In this document: one piece after another, positions 8,026 through 16,546 of the stretch
Layout: every line of letters begins with the position of its first letter
Numbering within the stretch: the first letter of the stretch is position 1
DNA from: Pseudotabrizicola sp.
GTDB lineage: Bacteria > Pseudomonadota > Alphaproteobacteria > Rhodobacterales > Rhodobacteraceae
Length of the DNA stretch: 38,110 nucleotides
Direction: 5' to 3'
Assembly: GCF_030656345.1 (NCBI RefSeq)
Contig: NZ_JAUSNR010000031.1
Location: forward strand, 1-38,110
Position numbers and translations under genes: made by a program
Notes under the pieces: generated by a model
What the model saw: the letters and a program-made list of their open reading frames with translations, nothing else
The model's database searches: none
Told to the model about the DNA's origin: nothing

Positions 8026-8217
8026 AGAGGCTTTTCAAGAAAGCCAAGAGATTGTCCGGTGCTTTGTACCGTGCCCGACCAACGTCTGCTGGCTGAAGGC
8101 GAAGCAGGGCTTCTTCCTTCATCACCATATCCGCCGATAGATAGACGTGCGTTGTCGTTGGGCTTTCGTGCCCGAGCCAGAGCGCGATGACGGAAATGTC
8201 GACACCGGATTGCAGCA
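8024..8217 (-). pseudogene. Third tyrosine recombinase, C-terminal fragment
   Basis: Encodes the tail of the recombinase: LLQSGVDISVIALWLGHESPTTTHVY, carrying the catalytic LGH histidine and the nucleophilic tyrosine. The N-terminal part is at 10682-11498, beyond the IS66. Joining 8024-8217 with 10682-11498 gives one uninterrupted 336-codon frame, so the insertion is the only visible lesion. The stop codon lies in the left inverted repeat. Confidence 0.88.
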
Positions 8218-8225
8218 GGTGCATG
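8218..8225. repeat. IS66 target duplication, left copy
   Basis: GGTGCATG, repeated at 10682-10689. Eight bases is the usual IS66-family duplication length. Confidence 0.88.
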
Positions 8226-8272
8226 GTATCTGTCCGGTTTCCCCGCTCTGACGACGTGATGGAGTGCCTGCT

Positions 8273-8300
8273 AGATGTCCACCATCGGAAGTGGACATCT
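8273..8300 (+). promoter_or_regulatory. Hairpin in IS66 leader
   Basis: AGATGTCCAC (8273-8282) and GTGGACATCT (8291-8300) form a perfect 10-bp stem with an 8-nt loop, ending two bases before the AGGT in front of tnpA. It could limit transposase translation or mark a protein-binding site. Confidence 0.55.
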
Positions 8301-8311
8301 TGAGGTAAGCG

Positions 8312-8707
8312 ATGGCGGGCAAGAAGGGCCAGAAGAAGCGGGTCTGGTCAGACGAAGAGAAGCTGTCGATCTGCGCGCAGGCGCGGGTTTCTGGTGTCTC
8401 GGTTGCGCAGGTTGCGCGGCGCTACGCGATGAACACCAACCTGATCCATAAATGGCTTCGCGATCCTCGGTTTACATCAGAGGATCAGGCTGCGGATTTG
8501 TCGGTGCCTGAAGGAGTAACCTTTCTCCCAGTCGAGGTTGCGGGCATGGAGCCTGTCCCGGCAGCACCCGTTTTGCCCACTCCTTCGGTAGGCTCCATCA
8601 CTGCGCAGCGTGTGGACATCACGTTGTCGGATGGTCGGCGGATATTGGTGGAGGGTGCCACCGCGCTGTCAGCGATCGTGGCGATGGTCGAGGCACTGGC
8701 GCAATGA
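8312..8707 (+). CDS. tnpA: IS66 TnpA (accessory transposition protein)
   Basis: 131 residues. The N-terminal HTH of the IS3/IS66 type ([40 protein letters not shown]) identifies the first gene of IS66 elements, which is needed for transposition along with TnpB and TnpC. The C-terminal half ends in [15 protein letters not shown], also typical. ATG at 8312 follows GAGGT. It overlaps tnpB by four bases (ATGA), indicating coupling. Confidence 0.93.
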   Translation: MAGKKGQKKRVWSDEEKLSICAQARVSGVSVAQVARRYAMNTNLIHKWLRDPRFTSEDQAADLSVPEGVTFLPVEVAGMEPVPAAPVLPTPSVGSITAQRVDITLSDGRRILVEGATALSAIVAMVEALAQ

Positions 8708-9051
8708 TCCCGGTGCCAAGCAACACGCGGGTATGGCTGGCGGCCGGCGTCACGGACATGCGACGCGGTTTCAATACGCTGGCGGCACAGGCCGAACAGG
8801 TTCTGGCCGAGGACCCGTATTCGGGCCACATGTTCGTCTTCCGTGGTCGCCGGGGTGATCTTTTGAAGATCATTTGGTGGGATTCTCAGGGGGCCTGCCT
8901 GTTTACAAAGCGGCTGGAACGGGGCCGGTTTGTCTGGCCTGCTGCCAAGGAAGGTAAAGTCAGTCTAAGCCCATCACAAGTGTCGATGTTGCTCGAAGGG
9001 ATCGACTGGCGGACCCCACAAAAAACCTGGCGACCGCTGGTCGCGGGGTGA
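8704..9051 (+). CDS. tnpB: IS66 TnpB (Orf2) protein
   Basis: 115 residues with the hallmark block [20 protein letters not shown], then [36 protein letters not shown]. This is the standard IS66 Orf2 protein, full length. Biochemical role is unknown in the family, though it is required for transposition of at least some members. It starts in the tnpA stop codon. Confidence 0.95.
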   Translation: MIPVPSNTRVWLAAGVTDMRRGFNTLAAQAEQVLAEDPYSGHMFVFRGRRGDLLKIIWWDSQGACLFTKRLERGRFVWPAAKEGKVSLSPSQVSMLLEGIDWRTPQKTWRPLVAG

Positions 9052-9102
9052 GGCAAAGTCTCAACAAAACATAGGATTTAGCGCAGTTTTGCGTTCCCTC
9101 TT

Positions 9103-10656
9103 ATGGGGCGATCCGGTATAAATTATGCCATGCTGGAGGCCTTCAAATCCCTGCCTGAAGATCCTGATGAGCTGCGCGCGATCAGCGTGCAGATGGCCCA
9201 GCATATCCAGTCTCAAGCCTACCAGATCGAGAAGCTGAAGGCTGAGCTTCATGGTCACCGCAAGGCGCGTTTTGGCACGAAGTCAGAGGGCATAGACCAA
9301 TTGGCGCTGGATCTGCCGGAAGACGACGAGATCGCGCAGGCCGCAAAGGATCAACTCACCGGGCAACCACCCGGTGATGAAGAGACCCCGACCAACAAGC
9401 GCCAGCACAGCCGCAAGCCACTGCCAGATCATCTGGATCGGCACGATGAGGTCTTGTCGCCCGGTGAAGCATGCACTGGATGCGGCGGCACCCTGCGCCA
9501 GGTGGGCGAGGATATCACCCAAGAGCTGGATTATATCCCAGGTCACTTCGTTGTGCGTCGCTTCATCCGCCCGCGCATGGCCTGCACCTGCTGTGAAGCT
9601 TTCGCCCAAGCCCCATTGCCATCGCGCCTGATCGAGCGCGGGCGACCCGGACCCGGCCTCGTGGCGCACATGCTGGTCGGCAAATATTGTGATCACCTGC
9701 CGCTTGAGCGGCAATCCAAGATCTACGCCCGCGAAGGGGTTGATTTGCACCGCTCCACGCTCAGCGACTGGGTTGGGCGCACGACGGCACTGCTGGAGCC
9801 TCTGGCCGAGCATATCGGCAAACTGGTCCGGGCGGGGCCAGCCCTGTTTGCAGACGATACCCCCGTAAAACTGCAAGTGCGCGCCAACACTACAAAAACC
9901 AAAACGGCCCGGCTCTGGAGTTACGTCCGGGACGAACGCCCGTGGTGCGGGGCAGCACCCCCCTGCGCCTGGTATCAGTTCAGTGTCGATCGGAAGGGCG
10001 AGCACCCCGCCAACCATCTCGCGGGCTATACGGGCACGGTCCATGCCGATGGATTTGCCGGGTTCAACGGCTTGTTCGGCAAAGGCAAAGCCGATGAGCA
10101 AGCCTGCATGGTCCATGTGCGCCGCAAATTTGTCGACGAGGTCGAGCGCACCGGTTCCCCCATTGCCCAACAGGCGATCAAGCAGATTGCACAGCTCTAT
10201 GCTGTGGAGAAGGAGACGCGGGGCAAATCCCCGGAAGAGCGTGTGACCCTGCGGCAGGCCAACGCCAAGCTGGTCTTTGATGAGTTAGAGCTTTGGCTGC
10301 AGGCGCAGCTGCGCAAGATCTCCGGTAAAACCAAGCTGGCCGAAGCGATCCGCTACGCGCTGAACCGCATGCCAAAAGCGCGCGGCTATCTCAGCGACGG
10401 GCGTCTCGAGCTGGATAACAACACCTGTGAGCGCTCGATCAGGCCTATTGCCCTTGGAAGGAAGAATTATCTGTTCATGGGGTCAATCGGCGGCGGCAAA
10501 GCTGCCGCAATCGCCTACACACTCATCGAAACCGCCAAGATGAACGATGTCGACCCCGAAGCGTGGCTCACATGGGTCCTCCAGCGCCTGCCTGATCACA
10601 AGATCAATCGCATCGAAGATCTCATGCCGTGGAACTGGCAGGCCGAAAACGCCTGA
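9103..10656 (+). CDS. tnpC: IS66 TnpC, DDE transposase
   Basis: 517 residues, the normal length. Parts in order: N-terminal coiled region ([28 protein letters not shown]), a zinc-binding segment ([10 protein letters not shown] ... CTCCEAF), and the catalytic core with acidic residues in FADDTPVKL (about 251), VHADGFAGF (about 315) and [14 protein letters not shown] (about 435-445). A C-terminal IS66 tail ([29 protein letters not shown]) follows. A second ATG at 9130 (MLEAFKSLP) is a possible start; neither has a clear ribosome site. Confidence 0.95.
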   Translation: MGRSGINYAMLEAFKSLPEDPDELRAISVQMAQHIQSQAYQIEKLKAELHGHRKARFGTKSEGIDQLALDLPEDDEIAQAAKDQLTGQPPGDEETPTNKRQHSRKPLPDHLDRHDEVLSPGEACTGCGGTLRQVGEDITQELDYIPGHFVVRRFIRPRMACTCCEAFAQAPLPSRLIERGRPGPGLVAHMLVGKYCDHLPLERQSKIYAREGVDLHRSTLSDWVGRTTALLEPLAEHIGKLVRAGPALFADDTPVKLQVRANTTKTKTARLWSYVRDERPWCGAAPPCAWYQFSVDRKGEHPANHLAGYTGTVHADGFAGFNGLFGKGKADEQACMVHVRRKFVDEVERTGSPIAQQAIKQIAQLYAVEKETRGKSPEERVTLRQANAKLVFDELELWLQAQLRKISGKTKLAEAIRYALNRMPKARGYLSDGRLELDNNTCERSIRPIALGRKNYLFMGSIGGGKAAAIAYTLIETAKMNDVDPEAWLTWVLQRLPDHKINRIEDLMPWNWQAENA

Positions 10657-10681
10657 AACCGCGCCGACACCGGACGGATAC

Positions 10682-10689
10682 GGTGCATG
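10682..10689. repeat. IS66 target duplication, right copy
   Basis: GGTGCATG, identical to 8218-8225. In the uninterrupted gene it encodes part of the TAMHLL segment. Confidence 0.88.
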
Positions 10690-11498
10690 GCTGTCGAGTG
10701 TCGGATGATGTGCGGCGACACCGTGCGCTTGGAGAGTTCGGGATGTGCCACCGCGGCCTTGCCCACTGCAAGCTCCAGCCGCCTCGCGATGCTGGATCGT
10801 GTCAGCGGCTTGCCCGTCGCACTTGGAAATAGGGGCCTGCTTCCGTCCCGCTGGTCAATTTGATCCACCCATTTGCGGAGCGTGGCTGCTGTCTGCAGCC
10901 AAAGAGGAACACTGCGTTGTTTGCGGCCCTTCCCCTTGAGATGTACGACTGAACTCGGCCCGAGGACCAAGTCATCCAGGCGCAAAACGGCGACCTCGGA
11001 GACCCGTGCCCCGGTGTTATACATCAGCATGAGCATCGCGCGATCACGCTGTCCGGTCCACGTGGCAGGATCAGGCGCGTTCAGGATCGCGTCAATCTCG
11101 GCTTTCGAAAGGAAGCCGACGAGGGGTTTGTCATGGCGCTTCATCGGAATCGCAAGGACCTGCTCAATCGTTGCCAAAGCCCCGAAGTCATGGTGTGCGG
11201 CGTATTTGAGAAAAGCCCTGATTGACGCAAGCCGAGCGTTCCGGCTGCGCACGCTATTCCCTCTGACCTTCTCGAGATGGTCGAGGAACCCGAGGATCAG
11301 GGCAGCATTCATGTCGCCCATGGTCAGGTCTGTCGGGGCTTTCCTGATGTCGACCTGCGCAAACTGCAGGAGCAGTTGGAAAGTGTCACGATAGGCCGCG
11401 ATCGTGTGGCGGCTGACAGCCTTTTGTTGGCCAAGGTGGTCGACGAAGAACTTCTGCAGCAGCTTCGCAAATGATGGTTTCTGGGCTCGATCAAGCAT
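10682..11498 (-). pseudogene. Third tyrosine recombinase, N-terminal part, disrupted by IS66
   Basis: Encodes residues 1 to about 272 of a recombinase starting MLDRAQKPSFAKLLQKFFVDHLG. It includes the SAM-like core-binding domain and the catalytic NTGARVSEVA arginine and HIIRHST box. The LGH and Tyr boxes are in the fragment at 8024-8217. As it stands, translation would run into the IS and stop at 10596, giving a 300-residue protein without the nucleophile. The ATG overlaps the stop of the preceding recombinase by eight bases, showing the trio was translated as a coupled unit. Confidence 0.9.
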
Positions 11499-12450
11499 GG
11501 CTGTTCTCCTCCATGACGCAGATCGTTCGCTCGAAGCGCGCACTGGTCAGCGCCATCAGTTCGGGAATAGCCTCCATGTACCAATAGGTGCTGACCGGCT
11601 TGGCGTGCCCGACATAGGTCGAAAGCGCGAGAACGGCGTTGTCTATGTCGACGCCTTCATCGAGCCAGATCATCAATCTTCGACAGACGAAGGTGTGCCG
11701 CAGGTCATGGATCCGGACCCGAGCGTGCCCTCCCCTTGGCCGGATCTCGTTGATCACGGGCAATCGCGAGAAAGCGTATAGGACATTGGAATACGGTACC
11801 GGCCGTCCGTCGCCATGAAGTGAAAACAGATGCGTCTCCTTCCCTGCGGCCACAGCCTGCCCGCGTGCTGAAACGAACGCTTCCAGCGCCTGGATTGTCG
11901 TGGGATGGAGAGGGACCAACCGGCTTGTTCCGAACTTGCTGGCCTTGATGGTTAACTGACCATGTCCAAGATCGGTGTCGGCGAGGCGCAAGGCCAATGC
12001 CTCGGATATCCGCAAGCCGGTTGAGGCGAGCAGGCCGAACAGTGTCGAAAGAAGCGCGGGGCGCAAAGCCGGTGTTGCCATCAGCTGGCCAGCTTCCTCG
12101 ACAATCCTGCGGACCTCATCGGCCGAATATATGTGGGGCGCCAGCCGCCGTGTCTTGCGTCCGAATGGACTTCCGAGCGGAAAGCTGGTGGCAGGGTCAA
12201 GCTCCGACAGATAACGCGAAAACGGACGCAGCGCTTCGAGGCGACGTGCCCAGGTGAACGGGTCGGCATGTGCGGCGCCCTCGCGTGCCCATCTCAGACA
12301 AAGGTCCGCGGTCATCGGCCAGGTATGGCCGCAATCCGCGGAAAATCTTGCAAATGATGATACGTGATTATCGGCGTTCGTGGGGATGAACCCGTGGCGG
12401 TAGCGGCCATCAAGATATGCGGCTGCGGCCTGTGTGAGAGTCCTGTTCAT
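11491..12450 (-). CDS. Second tyrosine recombinase of the trio
   Basis: 319-residue phage-integrase-family recombinase. Catalytic boxes: STGLRISEAL (first Arg), a beta-hairpin Lys region (KASKFGTSRLVPLH), HDLRHTF (His-x-x-Arg), YVGHAKPVSTYWYM (His and Tyr). The ATG at 12450 forms an ATGA overlap with the upstream recombinase; longer starts lie inside that gene. It is intact, so it may still act in trans. The partners it needs are encoded on either side. Confidence 0.92.
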   Translation of the reverse strand: MNRTLTQAAAAYLDGRYRHGFIPTNADNHVSSFARFSADCGHTWPMTADLCLRWAREGAAHADPFTWARRLEALRPFSRYLSELDPATSFPLGSPFGRKTRRLAPHIYSADEVRRIVEEAGQLMATPALRPALLSTLFGLLASTGLRISEALALRLADTDLGHGQLTIKASKFGTSRLVPLHPTTIQALEAFVSARGQAVAAGKETHLFSLHGDGRPVPYSNVLYAFSRLPVINEIRPRGGHARVRIHDLRHTFVCRRLMIWLDEGVDIDNAVLALSTYVGHAKPVSTYWYMEAIPELMALTSARFERTICVMEENSHA

Positions 12451-13682
12451 TGTGCGCCTCCCGGCCATGCCAGTGACACCTTGGACAACCATGCGCTGTC
12501 CAGCTTGGTATAAATCACTGTCGTATCGAGGCTGCGATGGCCCATGACGTCCGCTATAACGGGCATTGGTGTACCCCTCGCCAGAAGCCGTGTTGCCAGG
12601 GTGTGGCGGAGAATATGAACCCGGGTGCGATCCCAGCCCAGACGACGGTAGGCGGCCAGCATCGTCGTCTGAACGGCGCGTCGTCCTATCGGTTCACCGA
12701 TAGGTGGCCTGTGTCGGACGAAAATGTTGAGGCAAGCGGGCGCAGGGCGCTCATGCAGGATGTAGTCTGCGATCGCCTTACCAGTCGCTTCCAGCAGCGG
12801 CAGAATATCTGCACGGCGTCCTTTGCGATGGGTGACCCGGATCGTACCGCGCTGCCAGTCGATGTCTTCAAGGGTCAGTCCGGCCACCTCGGAAGAGCGC
12901 ATACCAAGATCGATCAGGCATCTGGCGATTGCGAACGCGCGCCGGCACTGAGGAAAGTCAGCACTGAACGACTGCAGCAGCGCGTCGACTTCGACGTCCT
13001 TGAGAACGTCTGGCAGGGTGGAAGGCTTGGGTCGCGGGGGGCGCGGCAAACCTGCAAGCAAAGGTGTGACGTCATCGCCGATCAACTGGCGATACCGCAG
13101 GAAGCAGCGGATCGCGCCAGACAGCCCACGTGCGCAACTTGCGCTGCGGGTGCCGTCCCCGATGATAAAGCGCGACACATCTGACCCTGAAATGACCACT
13201 ATATCAATGGATTGGGCACCAACAGTGGCTATGAGAAAACGCTTGATAATCCGGCACCGCGCTGCCCGTGTGCTTTCGGAATAGCCCCAGACCTCTCGCA
13301 TCTTCGCGTCGAAGCGCGAAAGCTCCGCATCCATTGGCGTCAGGGTCCGCGTCACAGCGAACCCAGTGCCCTCCATGACCCGCCGGAGCAGATGCAGGGC
13401 TGCGCGATTTGTGTGTGTGTCGCCGCGCGTATGACGATCACACTCGCAAGACGGCATGTGATCGGCGAGAAACTGTCGGATGTGCCGATCCCGGACCTCT
13501 CCAAGGGCAACGCCTTTGGTTTTGAGCCAGTCGCCGAAATGGAAAACGGTTGCGAAGTACAGCGCTTGCACCTTGGGCGCATACTTCCCTTCGCTCAAGC
13601 GTTGCCGATAGGCTCCAAACACCGGGGCAAGCAAATTGCCCGGGTCGTCCTTCAACATGAATTTGCGTTTGCCTGGTCGCAT
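12447..13682 (-). CDS. First tyrosine recombinase of the trio
   Basis: 411-residue tyrosine recombinase. An N-terminal core-binding part of about 200 residues includes a CECDRHTRGDTH segment. The catalytic domain follows with DLGMRSSEVAGL (Arg), THRKGRRADILPL, HILRHTLATRLL (His-x-x-Arg), VMGHRSLDTTVIYTKLD (His, Tyr). The start at 13682 has AAAGGAG at the correct distance. It is the first gene after the right inverted repeat, so its promoter must lie in or beyond that repeat. Confidence 0.93.
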   Translation of the reverse strand: MRPGKRKFMLKDDPGNLLAPVFGAYRQRLSEGKYAPKVQALYFATVFHFGDWLKTKGVALGEVRDRHIRQFLADHMPSCECDRHTRGDTHTNRAALHLLRRVMEGTGFAVTRTLTPMDAELSRFDAKMREVWGYSESTRAARCRIIKRFLIATVGAQSIDIVVISGSDVSRFIIGDGTRSASCARGLSGAIRCFLRYRQLIGDDVTPLLAGLPRPPRPKPSTLPDVLKDVEVDALLQSFSADFPQCRRAFAIARCLIDLGMRSSEVAGLTLEDIDWQRGTIRVTHRKGRRADILPLLEATGKAIADYILHERPAPACLNIFVRHRPPIGEPIGRRAVQTTMLAAYRRLGWDRTRVHILRHTLATRLLARGTPMPVIADVMGHRSLDTTVIYTKLDSAWLSKVSLAWPGGAQ

Positions 13683-13722
13683 GTTCGATCTCCTTTGCTA
13701 CGAAGATCGCAGTGAAGCCCGC

Positions 13723-13834
13723 GATTATGCGCACTTCCAAGTGCGTAGCGCCGAGCGAAAAGCTCGGCGCGACAAGGGCTTGCAGGCGTCATGGCCCTCA
13801 GCGGGCCATAATCTGGAACGGGTCATACTCCGAG
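13723..13834 (-). repeat. Right 112-bp terminal inverted repeat
   Basis: Reverse complement of 7914-8025 with a single mismatch. It ends 40 bp before the ATG of the first recombinase on its inner side. On the outer side it runs into a 30-bp palindrome (13830-13859). Confidence 0.9.
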
Positions 13835-13859
13835 TTATGTGGCTGTCCGCATAACTCGG
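13830..13859. repeat. Palindrome at the right junction of the RIT-like element
   Basis: 13-bp arms CCGAGTTATGTGG and CCGCATAACTCGG, one mismatch, around CTGT. The layout of two inverted arms and a short centre resembles a tyrosine-recombinase core site. It is absent at the left junction, where only CTCGGA is shared. Confidence 0.7.
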
Positions 13860-13879
13860 AATACGATCCCTTCGGGTGA
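13856..13879 (+). pseudogene. Displaced original 3' end of the small gene at 7774
   Basis: Reads SEYDPFG-stop. The first six residues equal those at the element's left edge (SEYDPFQIMAR), but four of the six codons differ, all by synonymous third-base changes. It therefore looks like the native tail cut off by insertion rather than a copy of the element's end. It is very short, so this is an inference. Confidence 0.5.
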
Positions 13880-13893
13880 GGCTTCGGCCTCAC
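13876..13893. terminator. Hairpin downstream of the displaced tail
   Basis: GTGAGGC-TTCG-GCCTCAC, perfect 7-bp stem with a stable TTCG loop, overlapping the tail's stop codon. It is probably the original terminator of the small gene; no T-run follows. Confidence 0.5.
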
Positions 13894-14059
13894 TTCCCGA
13901 GGGCCTGGCGCAAAAGTGGCTATCGCCGACAGATGGCCTGCTCTACAGAACAGTCCTAAGTGCAGAAAAAATATAAGAAAATAGCTCTCCTATAAGAAAG
14001 CTTTCCTACGTTTCTGCAATTTTCTTCAAACTATGACGTCGCCGGGGATGCGTCAGACT

Positions 14060-15427
14060 TCAAGGCCAATGCTCCCGATCTTTCACATGGGCATTTGGAG
14101 CATCTGTTGGCAATCTGACGGATGCCTGAAATCCAGAAGTTTCACCGGGACGTGGTGACTGGAGCAAGAGAGAGGTTTCGATCCGTTCTGCGATGGCTGA
14201 GACGATAGCGAGGCCAAGCCCGCTACCATCAGTTTTTGCATCTGCCCTCTCGAAGCGCCCTGTCAGGCGTTCGAGTGTTTCGGTTGCTACCGCGGGGCCC
14301 TCGTTCGCCACGATCAACTGCCCGTCGCTCGTGAGTGTAACCTCGACTGGGGCATTCTGCGCCCCGTGGCGTAGGGCGTTTTCCACCAGATTCCGGCACA
14401 GAATTCCCAATGCGTCGGGGTCGATATCAGACAAGACAGGCGTGTCCGGCAAGTTCAACATAAGGCGCCCGTTCTCTGTGCTGCGCGCAATATCTTCCAC
14501 CACGACCCGAATGATGGTTCTGACATCAGCGCTCTGGTCCATCCGAAGTCTACCGCCTTCGGCCCGCGCAAGCTGCAGGAGACGCTCGGAAAGCCGAGTG
14601 AGACGCTTGAGCGTCGCCTCGATCTCGGCGGCACGGGCGTCGATGGTCGGATCTTTGGTCTCTGACCGCAGTCGCTGCGCCTGGGCGATAGCGCCCGCCA
14701 ATGGTGTCCTTAGTTCATGAGCCGCATTGGCTGCAAAACTTCGCTCAGCCTCGAACGCGTCGCGCAACCGAGCCAAAAGGCTGTTCATGGTTGCGGCCAG
14801 CGGTCCGATTTCGGTCGGCAGGTCGGCCGCGGGTACTTCTGACAGGTCGCGCACGCCGCGCACTTCAAGCCGCGTACGGAACCGATGGAGAGGGGCGAGG
14901 CTGAAGCGCACAGCGAGAATAATCGACGCGAGCGCCAACGGCAGCACGACCAGCAGCGGCAGGCCGAGGCTCATCTGGATTTCCCGAGCAACCGAAGCGC
15001 GATGCGCCAACGGTTCGGCCACGGTGATGCTGATCGTCCCCTGGAGCACCGCGTCGCTGTAGAGGCGATGTGTGGCGTTCTGCCCAAATCCCGGACCATC
15101 GTATGGAGGGAACACGGCAGGGTCCGCCGCATGGGATTGCAGCAAAATGCGTCCCTCGGCATCGCGTACGATGTAGGTGAAGAACTCGTCATGCTCACGG
15201 ATCGGCGCGAGGCGCTGCGTCATACCCTGATCTTCCCGCCCGACGATGTCGGTCACGGCCAGCGGCAGGATGCGCTCGGCGGTTTCGCGCAGGGCGCTGT
15301 CGAAGACCTCATCCATCTCGCCCCGAACGATCACCGCGGTAACCGTGGCGGCGGCGAGCCAGAGAATCGTCAGCACAAGGCCGAGTGACAAGCCGAGCCG
15401 TACCTGAAGGCTGGATGGCCACATCAT
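14060..15427 (-). CDS. Sensor histidine kinase (QseC/TctE-like)
   Basis: 455-residue inner-membrane kinase. Two membrane helices (about 11-33 and 153-174) enclose a 120-residue periplasmic sensor. A HAMP region, the HisKA box FAANAAHELRTPLAG (His237), the N box RNLVENALRHG and the G box DGSGLGLAI follow. The start ATG overlaps the stop of the response regulator gene (ATGA), so the pair is co-translated. It is divergent from the PepSY/ferric-reductase genes and probably senses an envelope or metal signal for them. The ligand cannot be read from sequence. Confidence 0.93.
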   Translation of the reverse strand: MMWPSSLQVRLGLSLGLVLTILWLAAATVTAVIVRGEMDEVFDSALRETAERILPLAVTDIVGREDQGMTQRLAPIREHDEFFTYIVRDAEGRILLQSHAADPAVFPPYDGPGFGQNATHRLYSDAVLQGTISITVAEPLAHRASVAREIQMSLGLPLLVVLPLALASIILAVRFSLAPLHRFRTRLEVRGVRDLSEVPAADLPTEIGPLAATMNSLLARLRDAFEAERSFAANAAHELRTPLAGAIAQAQRLRSETKDPTIDARAAEIEATLKRLTRLSERLLQLARAEGGRLRMDQSADVRTIIRVVVEDIARSTENGRLMLNLPDTPVLSDIDPDALGILCRNLVENALRHGAQNAPVEVTLTSDGQLIVANEGPAVATETLERLTGRFERADAKTDGSGLGLAIVSAIAERIETSLLLQSPRPGETSGFQASVRLPTDAPNAHVKDREHWP

Positions 15428-16083
15428 GGCTTGCCCAGCCGGTAACCCATGCCGCGCTCGGTCTCAATGATGGCGCTCCCCAGTTTCTTGCGCAGGCGGC
15501 TCACGTGCACCTCGATGGTGTTGCTCTCGACTTCGGCGTCGAAAGCGTAGAGCTTCTCCTCCAACTGCGCCTTGGACAGGAGTTGCCCGGGACGCGCCAG
15601 GAAGGCCTCGAAGAGCGCCCATTCCCGCGCCGTCAGCGGCACATGTCTGCCATCCCGATGGACGCTGCGCGCGGCAAGGTCGATGTCGAGCGGTCCGTGG
15701 GTCAGGATCGGGTTGGGGTTGCCGCTGTAGCGCCGCGCGACCGATCCGATCCGTGCCGACAGTTCCGACAGGTCGAAGGGCTTCACAAGATAGTCGTCAG
15801 CGCCCGCATTGAGGCCTTCGATCCTATCGGACACCTGGTCGAGCGCCGTCAGGATGATGACCGGCGTCACGTCTCCACGCGTCCTGAGGCCCTTGAGGAA
15901 CCCGATACCACGTCCGTCTGGCAGCATGAGGTCGAGCAAGAGCAGGTCGTAGGAGGTTGCGCTCATCGCGTCTGCCGCCGCGTCTAGCCGCGTGACCCAG
16001 TCTACTGACTGGCCATCAGCTGCGATCTGGTCGCGCACGGCAGCGCCAAGAGTCGTGTCGTCCTCGATCAGCAATATGCGCAT
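15424..16083 (-). CDS. OmpR-family response regulator
   Basis: 219 residues. The receiver domain has the acidic pair near IEDD (8-9), phospho-acceptor Asp51 in LLLLDLMLPDG, Thr in LTALD and Lys in VKPF. The C-terminal winged helix ends in SNTIEVHVSRLRKKLG...RGMGYRL. ATG 16083 (MRILLIEDD) is preferred to an upstream start because of AGGAAAGGA and family alignment. It is likely to bind the box at 16136-16177 in the divergent promoter region, which would make it autoregulatory. Confidence 0.94.
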   Translation of the reverse strand: MRILLIEDDTTLGAAVRDQIAADGQSVDWVTRLDAAADAMSATSYDLLLLDLMLPDGRGIGFLKGLRTRGDVTPVIILTALDQVSDRIEGLNAGADDYLVKPFDLSELSARIGSVARRYSGNPNPILTHGPLDIDLAARSVHRDGRHVPLTAREWALFEAFLARPGQLLSKAQLEEKLYAFDAEVESNTIEVHVSRLRKKLGSAIIETERGMGYRLGKP

Positions 16084-16135
16084 GGTCGTACCCGTCCTTT
16101 CCTGATGTCCCTCCATGATCCGTCTGGCTGACACG

Positions 16136-16177
16136 AAGCTGAAGCTTGTGGGTCGAGCCCCTTCAGGCTGCCGTCAG
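16136..16177 (+). promoter_or_regulatory. Candidate response-regulator box upstream of PepSY gene
   Basis: Two parts: AAGCTGAAGC (16136-16145) and, 15 bp on, CTTCAGGCTGCCGTCAG (16161-16177), in which TCAG repeats at an 11-bp spacing (one helical turn). The same two-part pattern occurs at 17983-18023. The spacing and direct repeat are as expected for OmpR-type regulators. Confidence 0.6.
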
Positions 16178-16228
16178 CTTCGCGGCGCATGAATGGCATC
16201 AAGAGGCGAGCCACTAGGAGTGTGCCCC

Positions 16229-16546
16229 ATGAAGAAGACATTGACAATTATCGGCTTTCTCGCGGTCTTTCCGGTCGGCGCGGCGCTGGCTGACGACGAT
16301 TGCTTCGTGCCGATGGCCGACTGGCAGCCGCGCGATGCTGTTGCCATGCTGGCTGAGGAAAATGGTTGGACGGTGCGCCGGATCAAGATCGATGACGGCT
16401 GCTACGAGATCGATGGGAGGGATGCCGAGGGGCGTGCGATCGAGGTGACTGTCCACCCGGCCACGCTGGAGGTAATCGAGTTCGAATACGAGGACGACGA
16501 GGATGATCGCCGCGAGCGGGATCACGAGAGACGCGACGATGACTGA
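16229..16546 (+). CDS. Secreted PepSY-domain protein
   Basis: 105 residues: Sec signal peptide (MKKTLTIIGFLAVFPVGAALA, cleavage about 21), then one PepSY-type domain (DAVAMLAEENGWTVRRIKIDDGCYEI ... VTVHPATLEVIEFEYEDD) and a charged Asp/Arg-rich tail. It has two cysteines, one near the mature N-terminus. Small periplasmic PepSY proteins commonly sit beside two-component systems and ferric-reductase-like flavocytochromes. AGGAG lies eight bases before the ATG, and the stop overlaps the next gene. Confidence 0.85.
   Translation: MKKTLTIIGFLAVFPVGAALADDDCFVPMADWQPRDAVAMLAEENGWTVRRIKIDDGCYEIDGRDAEGRAIEVTVHPATLEVIEFEYEDDEDDRRERDHERRDDD

Larger units (their letters stand above)
8226..10681 (+). mobile_element. 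IS66-family insertion sequence, complete
   Basis: 2456 bp with all three genes of the family (tnpA, tnpB, tnpC) in one direction. The left end reads GTATCTGTCCGGTTTC and the right end, reverse complemented, GTATCCGTCCGGTGTC: imperfect inverted repeats starting GTA as usual. It is flanked by an 8-bp duplication GGTGCATG. All reading frames are intact, suggesting a recent arrival. It lies within the third recombinase gene of the RIT-like element. Confidence 0.93.
7914..13834 (-). mobile_element. Recombinase-in-trio (RIT-like) element, interrupted by IS66
   Basis: Three adjacent minus-strand tyrosine recombinase genes with 4-bp and 8-bp overlaps lie between 112-bp inverted repeats (7914-8025 and 13723-13834) that differ at one base. 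This is the architecture of RIT elements. Without the inserted IS66 the element is about 3.5 kb. The repeats contain two inner hairpins each, suitable as multiple recombinase binding sites. The outer end of the element reads as the tail of the small gene it sits in. The third recombinase gene is split, so autonomous movement is unlikely now. Confidence 0.8.

Noticed and set aside
12537..13184. Plus-strand frame inside the first tyrosine recombinase
   Set aside because: It runs antisense to a gene with all catalytic boxes, and has no ribosome site.
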